Numbered from the stretch's first letter, positions 1 through 8,832 are shown. The stretch: 64,000 nt of DNA from Candidatus Hydrogenedentota bacterium (GCA_019637335.1 JAHBVV010000032.1:1-64000), one strand, 5' to 3'. The notes: a model not told the origin generated them from the sequence alone. Translations and numbers: made by a program.

Positions 1-162
1 GTGGGTGGGCGAGGTGTTTCGGGCTATTGCCCAAGACTGCGTATTCCGGTCGAGTCGGCCACCGATTCCGCTGGGAGTCGGTCCGTGAATCCGCTCCGGG
101 GCGGCCGGCCGTTCCGGTGTCGGTCGGCCACCTCTCGGAGCGAAGCGACGATGGTGTTGGCG

Positions 163-312
163 TTAGCGGTCGTTGGCTGGCTCGGAGAGCTTGCCTTTGG
201 CCGTTTTTCTCATGGAGTCGCCCTTGAGGTCGAGGAAGTCCTTCGGCGTAAACGCACTGCCTGGACCGGACCGATGCGCGCGCGCAAGTATTTTGCCTTC
301 AATAGTTTGCAT
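163..312 (-). pseudogene. 5' remnant of a DUF6088/AbiEi-type antitoxin gene
   Basis: From the ATG at 312 the minus strand reads 49 codons. The first 31 or so (KILARAHRSGPGSAFTPKDF and the following LDLKG) closely match the N-terminus of the intact DUF6088-type antitoxin at 45693-46313 (KILARIQGSGRGSAFTAKDF, LDLAN). After DFLDLKG the match stops and the frame runs to a stop in unrelated sequence, so only the start of the first helix-turn-helix domain is left. The two genes also share a 30-bp palindrome at the same distance upstream. I infer a second copy of the same antitoxin locus, truncated by deletion or rearrangement. A short functional peptide cannot be excluded. Confidence 0.6.
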
Positions 313-331
313 GGGTATAGTTACTCTTGCC

Positions 332-361
332 TGTCCCGAATTATAGCGCGAATTCGGGACA
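332..361. promoter_or_regulatory. Operator-like palindrome, copy 1
   Basis: Perfect 11-bp arms, TGTCCCGAATT and AATTCGGGACA, are separated by an 8-bp spacer. It begins exactly 20 bp upstream of the ATG at 312. A nearly identical element with the same arm and spacer lengths lies 20 bp upstream of the intact DUF6088 gene at 46313. This fits an operator bound by the antitoxin (AbiEi proteins are known autorepressors); binding itself is inferred. Confidence 0.65.
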
Positions 362-420
362 AAGTGAAGTGGCGCGAGCACTTTAGATCAGAATGGAGGC
401 GTGGGTTGAGCACGCCGCAC

Positions 421-435
421 CTTCGGACGTCCGAA
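421..435. repeat. Dispersed palindrome, copy 1
   Basis: CTTCGGACGTCCGAA, the core of a palindrome seen four times in this window (also near 2652, 54058 and 63535), always outside genes. This copy lies between the stop of the abiEii gene and the DUF6088 remnant. No T-run follows on either strand, so it is not a standard intrinsic terminator. Confidence 0.6.
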
Positions 436-495
436 CCGCTGCCCTCGAGCGTCTATTCTGGTTACGATATGCCAAAATCATGTGTTGGGTTTCGT

Positions 496-1416
496 TTACA
501 CCCAGCCTTTTCCGGCCGTCCACATCTTGTTGAAGTCACCGGGGTGCGCGGCAGCGAAGAGGGGCAGGGAGAGGAATTCGATCAGTTCCCGGTGTACGGC
601 CACAAAGTCATTCTCGCGATTGTCCGGCAGGCCTGCGCGCTGGAGAAACGCGGCCCAGAGGTCGCGTTTGTCCGTTCGTTTTGGGAAGGTTTCCCACAGG
701 CACGCGGGTATTTCTTTTGGGAGGTCTGTTTTCCGACGCTCGAAGGTCGCGTGTATGGCCTGGCACAGGGTGGGACCGTCGAAGTCAAATTCGCGTGCGA
801 GCACACACAGGTCGTAGAAGTCCTTCATTCGGGTATTGAGCACGTCAAGAGAAACCATCGCCTGAAGCTTCTCGGCTATCACGGTTTCACGCGGGTAAAC
901 GCGGATGTATGGCGCGGGCAAGGAGGAAAGGAGCGCCGTATATTCCGCCTGCTGAGGTTCGGGGGTGATGGCGTCGCCGAATCCAATGTCTATCTGCAAT
1001 GGGATGCGGGCGTTTTGAAGATGGGCCACGAGTCTGATGCGCTGACCGTTGTACTCGTGCTCGACACGAATCTCCTCGACATGGATGGACTGTTCATCGA
1101 AGATCAGACCGTCCGGAATCACCTCCATGCGGCAGATGTCGCGGATGACTTTTCCGAGTGCTTCGGGGGATGGCTCGCCAAAGCCCAGCAAGTCGAGATC
1201 GCGTGTAGGGCGGTGCGGTTTATGGGACCAGAGCGCAAAGAGCCGCGCTCCCTTGAGGACGAAAAGCTCCGCGTGTTTCGATTGGCTCAGGCGGTAGAGG
1301 AAGCGTTCCGTGGCGAAGGCCGCAAGGAGCAGATTGAAGTCCGAGCCGTCGGGCCTTGCCAGATTGCGGAGACGTTCGCGAATGGAGGCGGGCATGTTCT
1401 TTGGCGGCGGGGTCAT
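496..1416 (-). CDS. abiEii: AbiEii-type nucleotidyltransferase toxin
   Basis: 306-residue toxin of a type IV AbiE toxin-antitoxin or abortive infection pair. Family members are nucleotidyltransferase-fold enzymes; several transfer nucleotides to tRNA and stop growth. Visible family motifs are LKGA near residue 55, RPTRDLDLLGF with the D-x-D metal-binding pair near 70-78, IDIGFGD near 142, and AEKL...RMKDFYDL near 181-203. I choose the ATG at 1416 over an upstream one at 1461 because it overlaps the antitoxin stop as ATGA, the usual translationally coupled arrangement, and the residues before it are not family-like. No frameshift or missing motif is seen, so it should be active. Confidence 0.88.
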   Translation of the reverse strand: MTPPPKNMPASIRERLRNLARPDGSDFNLLLAAFATERFLYRLSQSKHAELFVLKGARLFALWSHKPHRPTRDLDLLGFGEPSPEALGKVIRDICRMEVIPDGLIFDEQSIHVEEIRVEHEYNGQRIRLVAHLQNARIPLQIDIGFGDAITPEPQQAEYTALLSSLPAPYIRVYPRETVIAEKLQAMVSLDVLNTRMKDFYDLCVLAREFDFDGPTLCQAIHATFERRKTDLPKEIPACLWETFPKRTDKRDLWAAFLQRAGLPDNRENDFVAVHRELIEFLSLPLFAAAHPGDFNKMWTAGKGWV

Positions 1417-2021
1417 TGAAGCATCTCGATATAGGGCTGTACGACCTTGGTAACTCGGCAAATGACGGCATATTTCACGAGTTCCGGCACGGTCGCCTTT
1501 TTTTGCGCCATGGCATCCCGCAGGGCTTCCACCGCCACGTCGCGTCCGATTCTGCGCCGATGGCGGAAGCAGTCGATCACGGTGCGGGCGGGGCTGGTGA
1601 TACGAACGGGGACACCATCAACCAGGTGTTCCTCGATGCCTTCGGTGAGGGCTTTCCCGGAAAAGCGAACCACCTCAAAGGACAGTTCGGGGATGTGGGG
1701 GCGTCTGGCCTTGGGGTGCAGCGCGATCCAGATTGTGGCCGGCAGTTGGGTCGTAAGTTCATGGAACCGGAGCGCGGAAAGCAGGCAGATGATCGCGCCC
1801 GTCGTCCGTTTCGTGATAAGCGCGAAGTCGTGGTTTTCCGTTGGCGACGTTTCCGGATGAGCATAGAGTCCGCGTCCAACGCGGACCAGCCGTCCGGAGC
1901 GATACAGGACGGCAAGTACATGCCGCGGTATCCCGTGCTTTTCCAGATCGCGGGGGCGCAGAATTCCCTGCTCTTTGGCGAGGGCAAGTACCCGGTCCGA
2001 TGGTGAAATCATTTCGCCCAT
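1413..2021 (-). CDS. abiEi: AbiEi-type antitoxin and autoregulator
   Basis: 202 residues. The N-terminal part (about 1-75: RVLALAKEQGILRPRDLEKHG, then VLAVLYRSGRLVRVGRGLY) is the winged-helix domain of AbiEi antitoxins. The rest (IWIALHPKARRPHIPELSFE; PVRITSPARTVIDCFRHRR) is the characteristic C-terminal antitoxin domain with the SPARTVIDCF motif. AbiEi proteins neutralise AbiEii without stable binding in known cases and repress their own promoter. The gene is first in the pair and its stop overlaps the abiEii start by 4 bp. Another ATG at 2012 is possible. No palindrome like those of the DUF6088 loci is seen just upstream, so this locus probably uses a different operator. Confidence 0.87.
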   Translation of the reverse strand: MGEMISPSDRVLALAKEQGILRPRDLEKHGIPRHVLAVLYRSGRLVRVGRGLYAHPETSPTENHDFALITKRTTGAIICLLSALRFHELTTQLPATIWIALHPKARRPHIPELSFEVVRFSGKALTEGIEEHLVDGVPVRITSPARTVIDCFRHRRRIGRDVAVEALRDAMAQKKATVPELVKYAVICRVTKVVQPYIEMLQ

Positions 2022-2433
2022 TGTTTCATTTCGTCGTTAATGGCCACTAAGTATCCGACGTTTTGTAACACATTCTCGACGTGTAATGCAAAAGAGCAGA
2101 TCAAGGCCGTGTCCTTCCTGAGCCATGATCGGCTGCAAGTAAGAAGGGGTGGTGGTTTGGGGTACTGGGCATAGTGCGACTCCAAAACTTCGACCGGAGG
2201 CCTCGCATGCCCGCCACTTCACCGTTTCTTGCCCGAATCCCGCCGAGAATTTTCCCTATTCAATGCGCCGCCGCCTTGGTATATTGAGGCGCGCGGACCC
2301 TTCGGGGTCTGCCATAGCCAATGCGCTCAACGGCGTGGCGGCATCATTCAAGTGGGCTGGCGACCCGGCAAACCCGATCCAGCCAATCGGGCTAAGGGGG
2401 CGGACTTCATCACCCGCCATAGCCAGACCCGTA
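2022..2433. other. Non-coding stretch upstream of abiEi, no gene seen
   Basis: About 410 bp without a convincing gene on either strand. Its left end must hold the leftward abiEi promoter. A GTGCGAC string near 2174 resembles the 5' end consensus of group II introns and lies upstream of the domain V-like element. The distance, about 260 nt, is too short for a normal domain I, so I do not call an intron start. Confidence 0.4.
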
Positions 2434-2494
2434 GAGCCGGATGCGTGGAGACGCGCTTGTCCGGTTCGATGGAGGCTTGCCGGCGTAATCCTCC
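2434..2494 (+). ncRNA. Group II intron domain V/VI-like remnant
   Basis: A 34-nt element (2434-2467) begins GAGCCGGA and ends TCCGGTTC. These pair over 8 bp, carry the AGC triad at positions 2-4 as in group II intron domain V, and enclose a UGCGU/ACGCG upper stem. Total length is the canonical 34 nt. A 3-nt linker follows, then a GGAGG/CCTCC hairpin (2471-2494) with unpaired A residues on its 3' side, as expected of J5/6 and domain VI. Deviations are the GGAG loop instead of GNRA and a larger bulge. No reverse transcriptase lies upstream, so this is a degenerate 3' fragment or a convergent look-alike. Confidence 0.5.
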
Positions 2495-2651
2495 TGGCCC
2501 GTCCCCCTGCGGGGCGCGCGAGGAGAGTAATCCCGGCATTCTATCCAATAGCGATTGCCTTGAAGCAGGGCGACGCGGACACGCCTCGGTGGAGCGCATG
2601 CGCGCCATGCGTTCCATCGGGGCGGTGTTGGTCCAAGCCGGTGCGCGGCGT

Positions 2652-2669
2652 ACTTCGGACGTCCGAAGT
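2652..2669. repeat. Dispersed palindrome, copy 2
   Basis: Perfect 18-bp palindrome ACTTCGGACGTCCGAAGT, extended by flanking GCGGCG and CGCCGC arms, so the whole could form a hairpin or cruciform of about 15 bp per arm. It marks the boundary between the domain V-like remnant and the long hairpin block that begins near 2690. Confidence 0.65.
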
Positions 2670-2689
2670 TGCGCCGCAAATCCGCCCAG

Positions 2690-3811
2690 GGGGTTCGTGA
2701 CTACAGGGCGCAAGCCCCAGGTTCGTTCAACCTGCGCTGGCGTGGGGAGCGCCCGTCCTGGCGACAGGCGGGCTCGGGTCTTTGAAAGGGCCCGGCGACC
2801 GGCGAGAAAAAGCCGGCGGCGAATAGCTCAACCATGAGAGGGGCGAAAGCCCTTGCCAGTAAGAATCGCGCGAGACGGCGCCGAACCGCGAAAGGCTGTG
2901 ACCGGCGGGTAAGGGGGAGCTTCTTACTTCTGCCCCCTGAAATCGCCTCCTTGCATGCAATGCACGGGGCGGAAACTGCAACGGGACGGGAGTCCCGCTG
3001 TACGGTCATTGGCTCCGGGGGATAACACCCCCTAGCAACGTGACGCGTGATTTGTGGATCAATACTAACGCGGGAACCGCTGAGGCGGCCGGGGTGATGC
3101 CCGGCGCCTGGCCCTTTCAGCCAGGTAATTGAAATGCCTCAGTGGGGGAGTGGGGTCCGAGTAGAAGTCGAAGGTTTCGAGGGTGCGGGCGGCAAGGCAG
3201 TCGCACGCGCCCTGGTGTGTTTCCGGGTGGCGCCGAAGCACGTACGCCACGACGAAAGGACCGACGGGTTTTTACCCACTTGATTGATGCCCGGGGGACG
3301 GTCAGCCATTGCCTGGCCGTCCCCCATTGCCCCTGGCGGGGACACGACCGGCCGCGCCGCTTTCATCGGGAGATGGATCGGGCGCGGTGTGTGCATCGGA
3401 GTGCCGCGGCAATGCGGGAAAGGAGGTTATGCAACGAGAGGATTTGAGTGCGCAACGGGTATGAATTGGGCACGGGGAACTTACGGAAGTAAGTGCGCCG
3501 TGCCGGATGAGCGGACGCCGGGGCATTCCGCACTTGCGGGAAGCGCGCCGGATGCCGGGCGCGAGACGCGGGTTTATCGGGCATTTGCCCTTTCCCGCGG
3601 ATCGTGCTAAGAAACCCCGCGAGGCGCTCGTGTCGCGGGTTCTGTCTGATGGCTGTAACGCATATCGAGACCGCGGTACGGGCGCTTCTGCAACTTGGCC
3701 GTTTGGCCATGGCGGAAGCGTGCGCCGTATAGGATGAACCAGAGGCTTTGCGGGATTGTGCCTTCACCAAACAATCCCGCCCCATTCAACGGGGAAATCG
3801 AGCGAGGGAAC
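2690..3811 (+). ncRNA. Hairpin-rich 1.1-kb leader, candidate large structured RNA
   Basis: No coding sequence is convincing here, but hairpins are dense. Clear examples are AGGTT/AACCT around 2720-2735, GGGGGACGG/CCGTCCCCC (3293-3325), GGCACGG/CCGTGCC enclosing a second ACTTAC/GTAAGT stem (3469-3504), CCCGCGA/TCGCGGG (3616-3639) and GCGGGATTG/CAATCCCGC (3750-3780). GNRA-like GAAA segments occur between stems. The last hairpin ends about 30 bp before the ATG of the 224-residue gene, on the same strand. This could be one long structured RNA, a long leader, or decayed mobile-element DNA. Transcription is not shown by sequence, and I could not match it to a known large RNA class. Confidence 0.4.
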
Positions 3812-4486
3812 ATGAATTATCGCGGCGTGGCCACCAGCCTTGCTGGCTTTGTCCAACAGGTGGCCACGGCGTATCTTCCGCACGGCTACTGGTTCTACAG
3901 CCAGGGCTGCATACCGGCGGGGAAGCGCCCGGAGGCTATCGACGCCAAACTGATCGCGAAGTATGGCGCGGCCCTGTCCAAATGGCAGCGCGCGCGGCGG
4001 AAGCGGGCCGGTCTGGCCAACGTCCAGTACATACGGCTGGGGCGCATCTTCCTGGTTATGGCCACGAAGGGCGCGCATCCGTTCTTCCAGGAGGAGGCCG
4101 CGTCCATCCGCGACGCCCGCACGGTTCCGATCCGCGTTGGCGGCTATTCCATCAGCGTGCGGAAAGGGCCGGACGGACGGCTGCACAGCCACGTGCGAAT
4201 TGATCGCGCGCCCTACGCCGAGCTGATGGCGCGCTACCTGGAGCGCTGCAACCGCCTGTCCACCGCGCGGCTCGCCAGCGAGCTGTACCATCTGCCCTAT
4301 GAACCCTACGCCCCGGTGCGGCGGCAATACCTCATCCTGTTGCGGCGGATAAACGCGGTCCGCAAGGCGCATGGCCGGCCGGCCGTCCCCGTGGAGGCGC
4401 TGCCCCTGCGCAGGCGGATCATCCGGCCCTTTGAGCCGGACAACCGGGCGTGGGAGTCTACGCCGCTTCCGGATGCAGCGCCATGA
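3812..4486 (+). CDS. Unrecognised basic protein downstream of the hairpin block
   Basis: 224 residues, start ATG at 3812 preceded by GAGGGAAC. I do not recognise the family. The protein is rich in Arg, Lys and Tyr: segments such as KWQRARRKRAG (about 55-65), YSISVRKGPDGRLHSHVRID (about 110-130), YEPYAPVRRQYLILLRRINAVRK and RRRIIRPFEP near the end suggest nucleic-acid binding. No membrane segment, signal peptide or nuclease motif is evident. Its position directly after a 1.1-kb hairpin block on the same strand suggests an RNA- or DNA-binding partner of that element (inference). Its last 29 bp overlap the 3' end of the convergent ArdC-like gene, so the two coding ends share DNA. Confidence 0.65.
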   Translation: MNYRGVATSLAGFVQQVATAYLPHGYWFYSQGCIPAGKRPEAIDAKLIAKYGAALSKWQRARRKRAGLANVQYIRLGRIFLVMATKGAHPFFQEEAASIRDARTVPIRVGGYSISVRKGPDGRLHSHVRIDRAPYAELMARYLERCNRLSTARLASELYHLPYEPYAPVRRQYLILLRRINAVRKAHGRPAVPVEALPLRRRIIRPFEPDNRAWESTPLPDAAP

Positions 4487-5264
4487 TGATTTCCGAGGCG
4501 GCTTTGCGGATTCCGTCAAGGGAGGCTTCGAGGGTTTCCACGTTGCCGTTGTAGAGCTGGATGTAGTCGCTGGATGCCGTGCTGCATTCCAATCCGATGG
4601 CGCTGGATACGATGTAGGCCACGGCTTCGGCCTCCAGTTCGCGGGATTTGCGCGTGCCTACGAGGCCGTGATCCGTCCAATGGAGCAATTCATGGGCGAG
4701 TTCATGAACCAGCACGGAGAACTCCGCGGCGGGACTCAGCGATGGGCGGATGCGGATTCTGCCGCCGGAGGAAGCCCCTTCGGCATTGCCCAGCTCGTCG
4801 GAATAGGTCAGTGCGATGCCCTGGCTCGCGATGAAGGCTTTCAGGCGCTCCGTGTGGCCGCGTGGATCGCCACTGGCTTCGGCGGGGCAGGGGAGGGGAT
4901 CGCCGTCGGTCTGGGACACATCGAACACATACGCCGCACGGAAACGGATGCGGGGTTGCTCGTCCTGCAACGCGGTTTCGCTGGAATCACGGAAAACCAT
5001 CGGCGCAATGATCGTGATGCCCTGCTCGCCCTTCTTCACGAAACGCCCAAGCTTCTTCCACGCCCGAAATCCAGCCACCCGGGACGCCATCGGGAATTGC
5101 GACTGGATCAGCAGGATATTCCGGAAGCTGTAGCGATGGAACCGCGCCATGGCCGCGAGATAGGCCACGAGCTGGTCGCTCTTGCCGCTTTCAAGATTCT
5201 CGACAAGGTTTTTCAGGCCCTGATCGATGAGTTGCTTTACCTCATCTGTTTTCTCCGTATTCAT
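4458..5264 (-). CDS. ArdC-like anti-restriction/zincin-domain protein
   Basis: 268 residues. The N-terminal half (FRNILLIQSQFPMASRVAGF, AWKKLGRFVKKGEQGI, ITIIAP) is the ArdC-like DUF1738/ssDNA-binding domain. The second half carries a zincin motif, HELAHELLHW, near residue 190, followed by ELEAEAVAYIV, as in ImmA/IrrE-like peptidases. ArdC proteins are carried by conjugative elements and protect incoming single-stranded DNA from restriction. The ATG at 5264 is chosen because AGGAGG lies 7 nt upstream; the frame stays open further up without another good site. It reads alone, downstream of the terminator of the DUF499 operon, and fits a mobile-element origin of this region. Confidence 0.82.
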   Translation of the reverse strand: MNTEKTDEVKQLIDQGLKNLVENLESGKSDQLVAYLAAMARFHRYSFRNILLIQSQFPMASRVAGFRAWKKLGRFVKKGEQGITIIAPMVFRDSSETALQDEQPRIRFRAAYVFDVSQTDGDPLPCPAEASGDPRGHTERLKAFIASQGIALTYSDELGNAEGASSGGRIRIRPSLSPAAEFSVLVHELAHELLHWTDHGLVGTRKSRELEAEAVAYIVSSAIGLECSTASSDYIQLYNGNVETLEASLDGIRKAASEIIMALHPEAA

Positions 5265-5390
5265 GTCCGCCTCCTGGGGGTTAAGGTTGTTTTCTTCGCG
5301 GAGACGGCCGACGAAGCGAACCCGGCGGTCAAGGTGGAGGCGCAGCACAACCTTGACGGCCCCAGGGGTGAGCGCAGTCAGAATCCGCGC

Positions 5391-5426
5391 CAAAAGAAAA
5401 CCACCGCCCGGGAGGCGGGACGGTGG
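5391..5426 (-). terminator. Intrinsic terminator of the DUF499 operon
   Basis: Read leftwards, a GC-rich hairpin (arms CCACCGCCCG and CGGGACGGTGG, one bulged base, 5401-5426) is followed by TTTTCTTTT (5391-5400). It sits 82 bp after the DUF499 stop and ends the leftward defence operon before the ArdC-like gene. Confidence 0.7.
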
Positions 5427-5508
5427 GGGAGGGGAGAGATGGGGAGTAATGAGACGGGTGCAGATAGATCGAACGCACTACCGAGAAGTGTGGCGGGTCA
5501 GCGTGGAA

Positions 5509-8500
5509 TCAATCAAGCGTTAACCCGTCGGAAACGCCTTCCAAAATCGTCTGAATATTGGCCCGCGCAGGTTCGGTGACCGGATTATCAACACCAACCT
5601 CGATGGTGACTTGAATTTCCAATCCAGCCCCAGCTGCAGCTTTCTTAATTTCGCCGATATTATCGGCCAGATCCTGGATTTGGTCGGTGCTAAGTTTCGC
5701 GGACGCGCGGAGGACCCCGGGACGAACGGGTGGTGGCGCAGATACTGAAGCGACTGTGGGAATGGTGCCCGTGACGGCCTGTAACTTTACGCTACTGGCT
5801 GCCGCAATGTCACAGGGCCAGGGGCCACTGTCCTCGGTGCGCTCCAGGTAGTGGCCGTGAATAGCGCTGTCGATGGCATCCCGCACGAGGGGCCAGGGCT
5901 GTGGTTGTCCCGCGCGGCCGGAGCACGCGTTCAACAAGGCAATCGCGGTGGTGGCATTCTGTTCCCACGCATCCGGAAGGGCCTCGTGCAGAATGTCCGT
6001 CACGGGAATGGGAGAAGGCGGGCCGTGTAATTCGGCGCTGTCATTCAGGACACCCGCCGGGACGCTTTCTTTCCAGATGCTCGCCTGCCCCGCGATGAGC
6101 CATATGCTGCCCGTCTGTACAGCAGACTTGATGCCTTCCGCCACCGCGTCCGGCGAGGCGCTGGGCACGGACAGGGGCTCCTCGAAGGCGCCCCGCGACA
6201 CCTGAACCACCGTGCCGCCTCCGAAATAGGCCTTGACCGCACTGACTGTGAGCACACCAGAGTCAGGCCAGAGCTGCGGAAGAGTCTTCGGCGTGAGCAA
6301 TTCCCCAGGGATGGCGGCGAGCTTGGCGTTCTCCGGCAACACCAGCTCGAGGCTGGGATCCTTCATGTCCGTATCCGTCGGCCGCTGCATCCACCAGGTC
6401 CGGAGCGATCCATCGGGCCGCCGCGCCCGCAACACGAAACTGCCCTGTTCCGCACCGCGCGCAAGCGTACCCAGGATTTCCTGGTGCCGAAGCATTTTCG
6501 GCAGGTGGGGAAACTGCGCGAAGGCCCCCGCGAGGTCCTTCACCCGGCGTTCGGTTTCCCCGCCGCGCCACAAATCGAAAGGCCCACCCGGAAGCAGGGC
6601 ATCCGCCTCGATGGCGGTATCCTGAATGCGGGATCGCTTGTCATTCTTGATGGTTTGGAAGAGCGGCTCGCTCTCGACGGCGATTTTAAAAGCGTGGATC
6701 TCACCTTTTTCGTTCACCGACACAACCACGCAATAGGCCTGCTTGATCGCCTCGGGGATCCGGCTCTTGGCATCGCCCAGATAGCCCGCGAGGCGCGTCG
6801 ACCGAAGCACGTCCAGATCCTGCCCCTTGAGCAACTGATGCACCTCGTCCCACGCGAGATAATCCCGCACGGCGCTCCGGGCCGCGTCCAGGGCTGCCTT
6901 CTCCGGCACCGCCAGCACCACCGCATTCCGGCATACCCGCGGCCGGTTCGGTGCTGTGGTGTCGTTGATGAAGCGCTGCGACTCCGCACTGGGATTGCCC
7001 GACGTGGACACCGCCCTGGGGCTCAATATGGCGAAGTGGAAATCGCCATCGTCCTCGATGTCACTCGGCTTGGTGGGCAACGTGTGTACCCGCGCCCCGG
7101 CGGCGCTCGCGCCCTGGGTCAGGGTCTTGGTGTCGCCGATAAATTTGACCAGCACATCCTCCACCGCGCCATCGGAGACCCGGTTCTGCGCGGCGTCACT
7201 GTGCATCTGCTTCAAGTTGGGCTTCCCGCCCAGGCGCCACGATTTCGGCAGCATCTTCTGCCCGCCGGGCGCCGTCTCCGCGTCCTCGATGCATTCCTCA
7301 TCCAGAAACCACGAAACCTCGGTCCAGCGCCGCAGGGCCTTCTCCAGCTCGATCTTGTCGGGACGCGTCGGTCCCAGCAGCACCATCAGATCCCGCGCCA
7401 GGGCCTTGCTTCCCTTGGGCTGGGAATGGAGGAAGGTCGCGATGACCGCCTGCTCCATCTCACGGTGGTTCAGGGCCGTCGATTCGTGTTCCAACGCCGC
7501 CGCCTTCTCCAGTTCGCCCAACAGAATCTTGTCCCATTCCTCGCGCTTGCCCTCATACTCCTCCGTGGTGGCCACGGAAGACAGCTCGCGCAGCGCCTCC
7601 GACAGGTCCGACTGGCCAGGAGGGGAGAGGAACACGTTACAGCCCACCAGGGGCGACTGATCCCACTTGGCCGCATCGCGCAGGCCCAGGGCAAAGGTCC
7701 GCAGCACGCCGCGCGTCCGCTGGAAGCGCTGCATGCTGGTCCACTTGGTGTACAGCACCTCCGTCACGTCCGGGTGGAAGGGATAGCTCTTCTCGAAGCG
7801 CTCCTCGGCGCTGTTGGCCTCGCGCTTGGTCTGCTCGTCCAGGTCGTAGACGCCCTTGAGCGCCGCCAGCACGTGCTGCTTGAAGGCACCCGATTGCTGG
7901 ATGGATTTCGGCGTGAAAAAGCGGCGGCGCAGCACCTCGGCCACGTCCTGCTTCTCCACCGGCTGCACGCTCTCTTCCTGCTCCCGGCGGAACAGATCGG
8001 AGAGATTGCCCACGATCTTCTGGCCCGTCGAATCCATTTTCCGGGGGTCCGTCGCGAGCAGGGAGGCCACCACCGCGCAATGCTTCACCTTCGTCGCCGC
8101 CTGGGTCAGCGCCTGGAAAAAGCTCTCCAGATAGCCTTCATAGGCTTTCTTGACGTTGATCTTGTCCCGCGCATACATCAAGACCTCATCAATGAGTATG
8201 AGTGTCGAAAGCCCGTCTTTTTGCGGCATGGACAGGAGTTCCACCAGCAACGGCTCATACGGTGCGCTCTCGCGCTCCTTGTCCTTGCCCTCGCCGTGGA
8301 GCAGTTTCAGGCCCGCGCTCCCGGCAATCTGCCACGCCAGTACGCTCCACGGCTCCTTCAGCCAGCGCAGCTTGCCCGAAGGATCCCCAATCTCCATGCC
8401 CTTCTCGATGTCCAGCTTGTCGAAAGGCAACACCACCACCCGCGTCTTCGGCGGATTCAATCCGTCCAGGTGCGACCGGAACTCCTGCACCGAGGACAAA

Positions 8501-8832
8501 TCCCCCGGCAGGTGCTCGGGATCCGCCACCAGGTGGTACAGCGTGATCAGCGTGTGCGTCTTCCCGCCGCCATAGGTCAGTTCGAGCTGGCGCACCGCCT
8601 TCTCGTTCTTCCCCGCCAGGCGATAGACCACATCCTTCACCAGTTCCCGCAGGTTGCGCGTGGGGTAGGTCAGCGCGAAGAACTCACGCGGATCCTGATA
8701 CACCGTCCGCGCCCGGCCGAGCTTCACCTCGTAAAGATCGGCGGCAAAGCTGTTCAGGGCCAGATCGCCGGCCTTCACGTCGTCCCGCAGCGTCACCACT
8801 TCGTGCCACGGGGTCCAGGGGGTTTTAGGCAT
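5509..8832 (-). CDS. DUF499 P-loop ATPase of a DISARM-related defence operon
   Basis: 1107 residues. DUF499 proteins are large ATPases of unknown biochemical role that recur next to DUF1156 methyltransferases and SNF2 helicases in defence islands. The Walker A motif TYGGGKTHTLITLYHL lies near residue 85 and a Walker B-like LILIDEVLMYARD near 200. The N-terminal WHEVVTLRDDVKAGDLALNS and FALTYPTRNLRELVKDV segments are typical of the family. The start at 8832 is taken because family-like sequence begins there and it overlaps the upstream PIN-like gene stop by 8 bp. The longer frame to 8955 reads Arg/Trp-rich sequence within the upstream gene. It is the last gene of the operon. Confidence 0.88.
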   Translation of the reverse strand: MPKTPWTPWHEVVTLRDDVKAGDLALNSFAADLYEVKLGRARTVYQDPREFFALTYPTRNLRELVKDVVYRLAGKNEKAVRQLELTYGGGKTHTLITLYHLVADPEHLPGDLSSVQEFRSHLDGLNPPKTRVVVLPFDKLDIEKGMEIGDPSGKLRWLKEPWSVLAWQIAGSAGLKLLHGEGKDKERESAPYEPLLVELLSMPQKDGLSTLILIDEVLMYARDKINVKKAYEGYLESFFQALTQAATKVKHCAVVASLLATDPRKMDSTGQKIVGNLSDLFRREQEESVQPVEKQDVAEVLRRRFFTPKSIQQSGAFKQHVLAALKGVYDLDEQTKREANSAEERFEKSYPFHPDVTEVLYTKWTSMQRFQRTRGVLRTFALGLRDAAKWDQSPLVGCNVFLSPPGQSDLSEALRELSSVATTEEYEGKREEWDKILLGELEKAAALEHESTALNHREMEQAVIATFLHSQPKGSKALARDLMVLLGPTRPDKIELEKALRRWTEVSWFLDEECIEDAETAPGGQKMLPKSWRLGGKPNLKQMHSDAAQNRVSDGAVEDVLVKFIGDTKTLTQGASAAGARVHTLPTKPSDIEDDGDFHFAILSPRAVSTSGNPSAESQRFINDTTAPNRPRVCRNAVVLAVPEKAALDAARSAVRDYLAWDEVHQLLKGQDLDVLRSTRLAGYLGDAKSRIPEAIKQAYCVVVSVNEKGEIHAFKIAVESEPLFQTIKNDKRSRIQDTAIEADALLPGGPFDLWRGGETERRVKDLAGAFAQFPHLPKMLRHQEILGTLARGAEQGSFVLRARRPDGSLRTWWMQRPTDTDMKDPSLELVLPENAKLAAIPGELLTPKTLPQLWPDSGVLTVSAVKAYFGGGTVVQVSRGAFEEPLSVPSASPDAVAEGIKSAVQTGSIWLIAGQASIWKESVPAGVLNDSAELHGPPSPIPVTDILHEALPDAWEQNATTAIALLNACSGRAGQPQPWPLVRDAIDSAIHGHYLERTEDSGPWPCDIAAASSVKLQAVTGTIPTVASVSAPPPVRPGVLRASAKLSTDQIQDLADNIGEIKKAAAGAGLEIQVTIEVGVDNPVTEPARANIQTILEGVSDGLTLD

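Noticed and set aside
1-1419. Long plus-strand frame opposite abiEii
   Set aside because: Antisense to a recognisable AbiEii gene; the protein is low in family-like features and the frame is kept open by GC-rich codon bias.
2975-3025. A second domain V-like hairpin (GGGAC-GGGA-GTCCC, then TGTACGGTC)
   Set aside because: The lower stem does not pair and the AGC triad is missing; only the upper hairpin is real.
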